From the NCBI GenBank assembly GCA_018241455.1, contig JAFEDW010000009.1:1-20755 (forward strand): a stretch of DNA of 20,755 bases. The letters are read 5' to 3'. The translations under genes and the position numbers were made by a program. The notes beneath the pieces were generated by a model, which saw nothing but the letters and a program-made list of their open reading frames with translations, searched no databases and had not been told where the DNA came from. Position 1 is the stretch's first letter; the number at the start of each line of letters is the position of its first letter. The stretch is from Pseudomonadota bacterium (GTDB lineage: Bacteria > Pseudomonadota > Gammaproteobacteria > Steroidobacterales > Steroidobacteraceae). Shown in pieces: positions 15,457 through 20,755 of this stretch.

Positions 15457-17934
15457 TTAGTAAGAACCGCCGACCGTGAACTGGAAGTTCTCGGTCCGGT
15501 CCGAGAAGCGCGGGTCGAAGACCGCGGCGCCGTCGGGACTGGTGACGAACTTGTTCAACGGTATACCGTAACTGAAGCGGAAGATGCCGAGCGATGGCGC
15601 CAGCCATTGCACGGCAATACCCGCCGACCGCTTCATCTGATCATACGCGAATTTGTACTCGACCGGGGTCAGGCCGTCGCGGCCGTAGTATTTGACATTG
15701 TCAGTCGAGAACACGTTGCCGTAGTCGAAAAACAGCGTCGCCCGCGCGCTGGTCTGCCATTTCTGCGGCAATGGCAGGATCAGTTCGGCGCGCGCCGTGG
15801 CCAGGAAGTTGCCGCCGTACGGGTTGCCGTTGCTGTCGACCGGCCCGAGCGAGCTCTCGGTGTAGCCACGCACCGTGTCGGGTCCGCCGCCGAAGAAGCG
15901 CTTGTAGGGCGGCAGCGCAGTGGTCGAGCCCAGGCCCTTGCCGTAGGCAATGTTCGCGCCGATCGACAATGTGGTGTGGAACGGGAACGGGATGTACTTG
16001 ATGCCGTCGTAGCTGGCCACGTAGTAGCGGGTCTTGCCGCCCGGCACGAAGCTGAAGCCCAGCGTATGGCGCTGGCCGCGGTCGGCGAACAGGCCGCGGT
16101 TGCGCGAGTCGTACAGCCAGCCGACATTGGCTTCCAGCGTGTTGTAGCGGCTGCCGAACAGCGAAGTCGAACTGGTGATCGACGTGCCGTCGCCAAGCGT
16201 CAGGCTGGTGAGCACGACGCGCGAATACGGGGCGCCGTTGACCTTCACCCAGTCGACCGCCTGCTGCGCGCTGCTGCCCTGGTAGGTGAGCAGGTCGACG
16301 CGCTGCAACGAGACGCCGGCGCTGAGGCGCTGGAATTCGGTGACCGGATAGCCGTAGCTCAGGCCCAGCGCCAGGTTCTGCGACTTGAAGTTCGATGAGG
16401 TCGACACGAACTGCGTCGAGTTGCGGTAGCTCAGCGACACGGTGCGCGAGAGCTGGTCGATATTCACGTACGGATTCGTGTACGCGAAGCTGTAGAGCTT
16501 GTTGTACAGGCCCGAGTCGAGCTGTACGCCGACCTGGTTGCCCGAGCCCATGAAATCGCTGTCCTGGAAGCTGCCGTTGAGCATGAACTTCTGCGCGGCG
16601 GAATAGCCGACGCCGCCGCTGATCGTTGCACTCGGCCGCTCCTTCACGTCGAACACCACGTCGACCTGGTCGGGCGAACCGGGCACCGGGTTGGTCTCGA
16701 ATTCCGCCTTCTCGACGTACGGCTGCTGCTCGAGGCGCTGCTTGGAACGCTCGAGCGCGATGTTCGACAGCAGCGATCCCTCGAGCTGGCGCAGCTCGCG
16801 CCGCAGCGTCTCATCGTTGCTGCGCGTCGTGCCCTTGAACGAGATCTCGTGCACGTACACGCGGTTGCCCGGATCGACGAACAGCGACAGCGCGACCTCG
16901 CGCTTCGCCTCGTCGAGCGTCGGCACCGGCTCGACCTTGGCGAAGTAGAAGCCTTCGGCGCCGAGCCGGTTCTTGATCAGCTCCTGCGTCGAGGAAATGA
17001 TCTTCTGCGAATAGGTCTGCCCCGGCTTCACCAGCACCAGCCGCTGCAGCTGCGCCTCCGGCACGACCAGGTTACCGGCCAGCTTGACGCTGGAAATCTT
17101 GTAGACCACGCCTTCGGTGATGTTCGCCGTGATGAACACGTCGTTCTTGTCGGGCGAAATCGCCACCTGCACCGAATCGATGCGTGCGTTCGCGTAACCG
17201 CGGTCCTGGTAGTAGGTCTGGATCTTCTCGAGGTCGCCCTGGAGCGATTCGCGCGAGTAGCGGTCGTCCTGCTTGTACCAGGAGGTCCACGTCGGGGTCT
17301 TCAGCGTCAGCGTCTCGAGGATATCCTTGCTCTTGAAGGTCTTGTTGCCGACGATGTTGATCTGGCGGATCTTGGCGCGGCTCCCTTCCTTGATGTCGAG
17401 GTTGACGCGCACGCGGTTGTTGGCCAGGTCCTGCACCTTCGCATCGATGTTCACGGCGTATTTGCCGCGGCTGTAGTACTGGTCGGTGAGGTACTGCGTC
17501 ACTTCCTCGAGCGTCGAGCGGTTGAAGGTTTTGCCCGCCGACAGGCCGACGTTGCGCAGCGATTTCTGCAGGTCTTCGGTCTTGATGTCCTTGTTGCCGG
17601 TGATCTCGACGCTCTCAAGCGAGGGCCGTTCGAGCACCGCGATCACCAGCGTGTTGCCGTCGCGGCTGAATTCGACGTCGCGGAAGAAGCCGGTGGCGTA
17701 CAGCGCGCGGATCGCCTCGCGCACCCGCTGCGCGTCGAGGTGATCGCCGATGTTGACCGGCAGGTAGTTGAACACCGTGCCTTCGGAGATGCGCTGCAGT
17801 CCCTCGAGCTTGATGTCGCCGACGGTGAAATCATCGACGTCGCCCTGCTGCGCCAGCGCCGCGGCACCAGTGGCCAGCGACAGCAACGCCGCGACAAGCG
17901 AAAGGGGCAACGCGAGATCCGCGCGATACTTCAT
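15457..17934 (-). CDS. bamA: Outer membrane protein assembly factor BamA
   Basis: BamA is the central Omp85-family subunit of the beta-barrel assembly machine and inserts outer-membrane proteins. The 825-residue precursor has a signal peptide (MKYRADLALPLSLV..., cleavage probably after AALA near residue 28). Five POTRA domains follow (about residues 35-430: FTVGDIKLEGLQRISEGTVFNYLP, LESVEITGNKDIK, RQINIVGNKTFKSKDIL, KISSVKLAGNLVV, YVHEISFKGTTRSNDETLRRELRQLEG). The 16-strand barrel starts around GGVGYSAAQKFMLNGS and carries the conserved loop-6 motif VRGY near residue 690. The barrel ends QFTVGGSY with a terminal aromatic residue. The ATG at 17934 is preferred; a GTG two codons earlier (17940) is the alternative. 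No good ribosome binding site is seen before either. Confidence 0.98.
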   Translation of the reverse strand: MKYRADLALPLSLVAALLSLATGAAALAQQGDVDDFTVGDIKLEGLQRISEGTVFNYLPVNIGDHLDAQRVREAIRALYATGFFRDVEFSRDGNTLVIAVLERPSLESVEITGNKDIKTEDLQKSLRNVGLSAGKTFNRSTLEEVTQYLTDQYYSRGKYAVNIDAKVQDLANNRVRVNLDIKEGSRAKIRQINIVGNKTFKSKDILETLTLKTPTWTSWYKQDDRYSRESLQGDLEKIQTYYQDRGYANARIDSVQVAISPDKNDVFITANITEGVVYKISSVKLAGNLVVPEAQLQRLVLVKPGQTYSQKIISSTQELIKNRLGAEGFYFAKVEPVPTLDEAKREVALSLFVDPGNRVYVHEISFKGTTRSNDETLRRELRQLEGSLLSNIALERSKQRLEQQPYVEKAEFETNPVPGSPDQVDVVFDVKERPSATISGGVGYSAAQKFMLNGSFQDSDFMGSGNQVGVQLDSGLYNKLYSFAYTNPYVNIDQLSRTVSLSYRNSTQFVSTSSNFKSQNLALGLSYGYPVTEFQRLSAGVSLQRVDLLTYQGSSAQQAVDWVKVNGAPYSRVVLTSLTLGDGTSITSSTSLFGSRYNTLEANVGWLYDSRNRGLFADRGQRHTLGFSFVPGGKTRYYVASYDGIKYIPFPFHTTLSIGANIAYGKGLGSTTALPPYKRFFGGGPDTVRGYTESSLGPVDSNGNPYGGNFLATARAELILPLPQKWQTSARATLFFDYGNVFSTDNVKYYGRDGLTPVEYKFAYDQMKRSAGIAVQWLAPSLGIFRFSYGIPLNKFVTSPDGAAVFDPRFSDRTENFQFTVGGSY

Positions 17935-17955
17935 GCGCACACTGCCGTTATTTCT

Positions 17956-17963
17956 TAAGGAGG
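17956..17963 (-). other. Anti-Shine-Dalgarno-like octamer in the rseP-bamA gap
   Basis: The coding-sense strand reads CCTCCTTA between the rseP stop and the bamA start. That equals the conserved 3' tail of 16S rRNA rather than its complement. It could pair with a purine-rich ribosome binding site elsewhere in the messenger, but none is evident next to bamA. The match is seen; any function is conjecture. Confidence 0.3.
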
Positions 17964-17964
17964 G

Positions 17965-19341
17965 TCAACCAAACTGACGCGTGATGTCGTTGTAGAGCGC
18001 CACGCCGAGCAGCAGCGCCACCAGCGCGATGCCGAGCTGCTGTCCCGCAAGCTGCACGCGCTCCGACAGCGGGCTGCCCTTGAGCCACTCGATCGACTGC
18101 ATCAGCACCTGCCCGCCGTCGAGGATCGGGATCGGCAGCAGGTTCATGAAGCCGAGCACCAGGCTGATCTGCACCAGGAACACCAGGAAAACGCCCAGGC
18201 CCGCGTGCGCCGAATCGCCGGCATATTCGGCGATCGACAGCGGTCCCCCCAGGTTCTTCACCGACACATCGCCGGTCAGCATCCCCCACAGCATGCGCAC
18301 CTGGAAGCGCGTCATGCCCCAGGCCTCGACGCTGGCGATGCCCAGCGCCGCGATCGGGCCAGGCCGCGCGCGCCGCTCCACGCCGGGCGGATATTCCGGA
18401 GCATGGAGCGAAGCGACCTTGATCTGGCCGATGCGTGTGCCATCGCGCGTTGTCACGCCGACCTGGATGCGCGTGGCCGCGCTGCGGCCGTCGCGCCGGT
18501 ATTGCACCGCGATGGCATCGCCGGGATGCGCGCGCACCGCCGTCACCAGGTCTTGGTAATCGTGCACCGGCTCGCCGTTGATGCCGAGGATTTCGTCGCC
18601 GGCGCGCAACCCCGCCAGCGCGGCCGGACCGGTCGGGTCGACCGTGCCCAGCACCGCCGGCGCAGGCAATTGCTGCACCTGCAGCCCCAGGCAGTCGGGT
18701 GCCGAGGCCGGATCGGTCAGCGCGCGCCGCTCCGCCGCGTTCGCAAACGCGAAATGGGCCACGCGCTGCGTGCCGTCGGCGCCGCGCAGCGTCAGCGTCA
18801 GCGGCGCGCTGCTGGCCAGGCCTTCGAACAAGGCCACGCAGGTGTCGCTCTGCGAGGCGACCGCGCGGCCGTTGACCGCCAGCACCTCATCGCCGGCCAG
18901 GACACCCGCCCGCGCGGCGGGCGAGTTCGCGAGCGGCGCCCCCTGCAGGGCGCGCAATTCGACCGTGCCCGTGGCCAGCAGGATGGCGGCCAGCAGGCCG
19001 ATCGCAAACAGGAAATTGGCCGCCGGCCCGGCCAGCAGCACGGCGATGCGCTGCCAGTGTGGACGATGTGTGAACGACTGGGTGAGTTCGGTGGCCGGAA
19101 CCGGCGCCTCGCGTTCGTCCAGCAGCTTGACGTAGCCACCCAGCGGCACCGCGGCGAGCACGTATTCCGTCCCGCTCCTGCGCCCGATGCGCGACCACAA
19201 CGGCCGGCCAAAGCCGACCGAGAAACGCAGCACCTTGAAGCCGAGCCGGCGCGCCACCCAGTAATGGCCGAATTCGTGCACGGTCACCAGCACGCAGACC
19301 GCGACGATGAAGCCGGCCACCGCCCACAGTGAAAAACTCAC
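17965..19341 (-). CDS. rseP: Site-2 intramembrane zinc metalloprotease RseP
   Basis: RseP cuts the anti-sigma factor RseA in the inner membrane after DegS, releasing sigma E during envelope stress; it can also clear signal peptides. The 458-residue product has the zinc motif HEFGH at residues 22-26 in the first membrane segment. Membrane segment 2 is near residues 100-125 (WQRIAVLLAGPAANFLFAIG). Two PDZ domains follow (GVLAGDEVLAVNGRAV, then GLRAGDEILGINGEPVHDYQDL). The C-terminal membrane core carries LGFMNLLPIPILDGGQVLM with the third zinc-ligand Asp, and a last segment is near residues 430-448. The GTG start at 19341 overlaps the dxr stop (GTGA), so it is probably translated by coupling. 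Confidence 0.98.
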   Translation of the reverse strand: MSFSLWAVAGFIVAVCVLVTVHEFGHYWVARRLGFKVLRFSVGFGRPLWSRIGRRSGTEYVLAAVPLGGYVKLLDEREAPVPATELTQSFTHRPHWQRIAVLLAGPAANFLFAIGLLAAILLATGTVELRALQGAPLANSPAARAGVLAGDEVLAVNGRAVASQSDTCVALFEGLASSAPLTLTLRGADGTQRVAHFAFANAAERRALTDPASAPDCLGLQVQQLPAPAVLGTVDPTGPAALAGLRAGDEILGINGEPVHDYQDLVTAVRAHPGDAIAVQYRRDGRSAATRIQVGVTTRDGTRIGQIKVASLHAPEYPPGVERRARPGPIAALGIASVEAWGMTRFQVRMLWGMLTGDVSVKNLGGPLSIAEYAGDSAHAGLGVFLVFLVQISLVLGFMNLLPIPILDGGQVLMQSIEWLKGSPLSERVQLAGQQLGIALVALLLGVALYNDITRQFG

Positions 19342-20540
19342 GCCAGGCTACTCCGGGCCAAGCCACCGGACGCGGCCAGCACGGCCCGGGCACGCTCACG
19401 CGCGCCCGCGTCCGCGGCCAGCACCGCGTCCAGATCCTTCAGGGCCCCACCCGGTGCGTCATTCATGACCCTCTCAATGACCCCCGGAATATCCCCAAAG
19501 TTCAATTGCTTGTCGAGAAACGCCTGCACTGCCACCTCGTCCGCCGCATTGAGCCACGCGCAGGCCGCACCGCCGGATCGCGCGGCCGCTTCGGCCAGCC
19601 CGAGACAGGGGAAGCGCGCGCGGTCGGGCGCCGCGAATTCCAGCGGGCCGGCCCGGGCCAAATCGAGGAATTCTACACCGGCGGCGATCCGGCCGGGCCA
19701 GGCCAGGCTTTGCGCAATCGGGGTGCGCATGTCGGGTGAGCCGAGCTGGGCGAGCGTCGAGCCGTCCACGTACTCGACCAGCGAATGGACGATGCTTTGC
19801 GGGTGCACGACCACGCTGACATCGCGCGGCTCCATGCCGAACAGCACGGTCGCCTCGATCAGCTCCAGCCCCTTGTTCATCAGCGTGGCCGAATCGACCG
19901 AAATCTTGCGGCCCATGCTCCAGCGTGGATGCGCGCAGGCCTGCTCCGGGCTCGCCCGCGCCATGGCCGCGGCCGTCCAACCGAGGAACGGGCCGCCGGA
20001 AGCCGTCAGCAACAGCCGGCGCACGCCCGCCGGCCGTTCGCCGGCGCGCGCCCCGGCCGGCAGGCACTGGAAGATCGCGTTGTGTTCGCTGTCGATCGGA
20101 ATCAGCGTCGCGCCCCCGGAACGCACTGCGGCCAGCAGCAGGTCGCCGGCCATGACCACCGATTCCTTGTTGGCCAGCAGCAGCCGTTTGCCCGCGCCGG
20201 CGGCGGCCAGCGTCGAGCGCAGGCCCGCGGCCCCGCTGATGGCCGCCATGACGACACCGGCCGAAGGATCGCGTGCCAGCGCCTCGATGGCCGCCGCGCC
20301 GGCCGCGACGCGCGTCGCCGCGCCGGCATCGCGCAGCCGCCGCTCGAGTTCGGCCGCGGCCTCCGCCTGCTCCATGACCGCGATGTCGGGACGATGGCGC
20401 AGGCACAGTTCGGCCAGCCGCCGCGCATCGCTCCGTGCCGCCAGCGACACGACGCGGTAGGCATCCGGATGACGCTCGAGCACATCGAGCGTGTTGCGGC
20501 CGACGCTCCCGGTCGCGCCAAGGATGGCGACGCCGATCAT
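19338..20540 (-). CDS. dxr: 1-deoxy-D-xylulose 5-phosphate reductoisomerase
   Basis: Dxr (IspC) uses NADPH to turn deoxyxylulose 5-phosphate into methylerythritol 4-phosphate, which IspD (other end of this window) then activates. The 400-residue length matches E. coli (398). The NADPH-binding start is VAILGATGSVGRNTLDVLE. LLLANKESVVMAG, the metal-site motif PIDSEHNAIFQCL, LLTASGGPF, HPRWSMGRKISVDSATLMNKGLE and HPQSIVHSLVEYVDGSTLAQLGSPDMRTPI all match the family. The ATG at 20540 is the family start and overlaps the cdsA stop (ATGA). The frame is open further upstream, but that part lies within cdsA and has no Dxr similarity. Confidence 0.98.
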   Translation of the reverse strand: MIGVAILGATGSVGRNTLDVLERHPDAYRVVSLAARSDARRLAELCLRHRPDIAVMEQAEAAAELERRLRDAGAATRVAAGAAAIEALARDPSAGVVMAAISGAAGLRSTLAAAGAGKRLLLANKESVVMAGDLLLAAVRSGGATLIPIDSEHNAIFQCLPAGARAGERPAGVRRLLLTASGGPFLGWTAAAMARASPEQACAHPRWSMGRKISVDSATLMNKGLELIEATVLFGMEPRDVSVVVHPQSIVHSLVEYVDGSTLAQLGSPDMRTPIAQSLAWPGRIAAGVEFLDLARAGPLEFAAPDRARFPCLGLAEAAARSGGAACAWLNAADEVAVQAFLDKQLNFGDIPGVIERVMNDAPGGALKDLDAVLAADAGARERARAVLAASGGLARSSLA

Positions 20541-20755
20541 GCCGCCACGCCCATCCACAACAGGCCCGTGCAGACGACCGGCGTGCAGGCGAGCACGCTG
20601 TCGATGCGATCGAGTACGCCGCCGTGGCCCGGGAACAGCCGCCCGCTGTCTTTCAATCCGCTGGCGCGCTTGAACATGCTCTCGGTCAGGTCGCCGACCA
20701 CCGAGAATGCGGCGCCCGCCAGGCACAGCGGCACGAACCGCTCCGCCGGCAAACC
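20537..20755 (-). CDS. cdsA: Phosphatidate cytidylyltransferase CdsA (C-terminal part only, cut by window edge)
   Basis: CdsA, an integral inner-membrane enzyme, makes CDP-diacylglycerol from phosphatidate and CTP for all phospholipids. Only the last 72 residues lie in the window; the frame is open to the right edge. They hold the whole CdsA signature: SVVGDLTESMFKRASGLKDS followed by GRLFPGHGGVLDRIDS, with the catalytic Asp/Lys/His set. A last hydrophobic stretch (ACTPVVCTGLLWMGVAA) fits a terminal membrane segment. The stop overlaps the dxr ATG by four bases. Confidence 0.96.
   Translation of the reverse strand, partial: GLPAERFVPLCLAGAAFSVVGDLTESMFKRASGLKDSGRLFPGHGGVLDRIDSVLACTPVVCTGLLWMGVAA

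Noticed and set aside
15461..15491. Possible sigma-E promoter for skp at the end of bamA (GAACTT ... TCTTA)
   Set aside because: The spacing is 19 bases against the usual 15 to 17, the upstream box lacks the full GGAACTT, and the bases encode the conserved BamA C-terminus.
15437..15607. Longer skp starting inside bamA
   Set aside because: It would hide the signal peptide behind 57 unrelated residues, while the GTG at 15436 has a good ribosome binding site.
16849..17958. 369-codon plus-strand frame antisense to bamA
   Set aside because: Antisense artefact over the POTRA-coding part of an intact bamA.
17956..17995. Perfect Shine-Dalgarno TAAGGAGG on the plus strand followed by an ATG
   Set aside because: The ATG is too far downstream and its frame stops after three codons (ATG TCG TTG TAG).
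20541..20726. Longer dxr starting inside cdsA
   Set aside because: The extension is an out-of-frame reading of the conserved CdsA signature and would displace the N-terminal NADPH motif.

Overview
The window is a block of core genes, all on the minus strand, from a Gram-negative bacterium with a lipopolysaccharide outer membrane. Read in the direction of transcription (right to left) the order is cdsA (3' part) - dxr - rseP - bamA - skp/ompH - lpxD - fabZ - lpxA - lpxB - rnhB - dnaE - accA - tilS - pyrG - kdsA - eno - ftsB - ispD (cut by the left edge). The cdsA-to-accA order is the classical gammaproteobacterial arrangement. The linkage onward to tilS, pyrG, kdsA, eno, ftsB and ispD, together with high G+C (roughly two thirds by eye), points to a GC-rich gammaproteobacterium of a deep or Xanthomonas-like lineage. 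I cannot name the genus from sequence alone.

Layout: 20755-17965 holds phospholipid and isoprenoid synthesis and the site-2 protease (cdsA, dxr, rseP). 17934-14873 holds outer-membrane protein assembly (bamA, skp). 14839-11364 holds early lipid A synthesis with fabZ embedded in it (lpxD, fabZ, lpxA, lpxB). 11367-7248 holds rnhB and the replicative polymerase dnaE. 7029-6064 is accA. 6060-5002 is a short tilS. 4890-1134 holds pyrG, kdsA and eno. 1093-1 holds ftsB and ispD. Most junctions are 4-base ATGA or GTGA overlaps or gaps under 41 bases, so translational coupling is probably widespread. Only two gaps exceed 100 bases: 7030-7247 between dnaE and accA, and 4891-5001 between tilS and pyrG.

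The genes converge on building the envelope: fatty acid precursors (accA, fabZ), lipid A (lpxA, lpxB, lpxD), Kdo (kdsA), CTP (pyrG; needed for CDP-diacylglycerol, CMP-Kdo and the IspD reaction), isoprenoid carrier precursors (dxr, ispD), outer-membrane protein insertion (bamA, skp), envelope stress control (rseP) and division (ftsB). Replication and RNA genes (dnaE, rnhB, tilS) and glycolysis (eno) are interleaved.

No phage, CRISPR, tRNA, rRNA or defence system is visible. The least ordinary item is a 124-125-base element in the dnaE-accA gap (7047-7171). It has 35-base inverted terminal repeats, 32 of 35 matching with a perfect 25-base inner part, and flanking CTGTA direct repeats. It looks like a miniature inverted-repeat transposable element sitting just before the accA start. 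Other points worth a look are a 15-codon start/stop-coupled leader ORF before ftsB, a TilS without its last C-terminal domain, a metal-dependent type of KdsA, and an asparagine at the LpxA acyl-chain ruler position.
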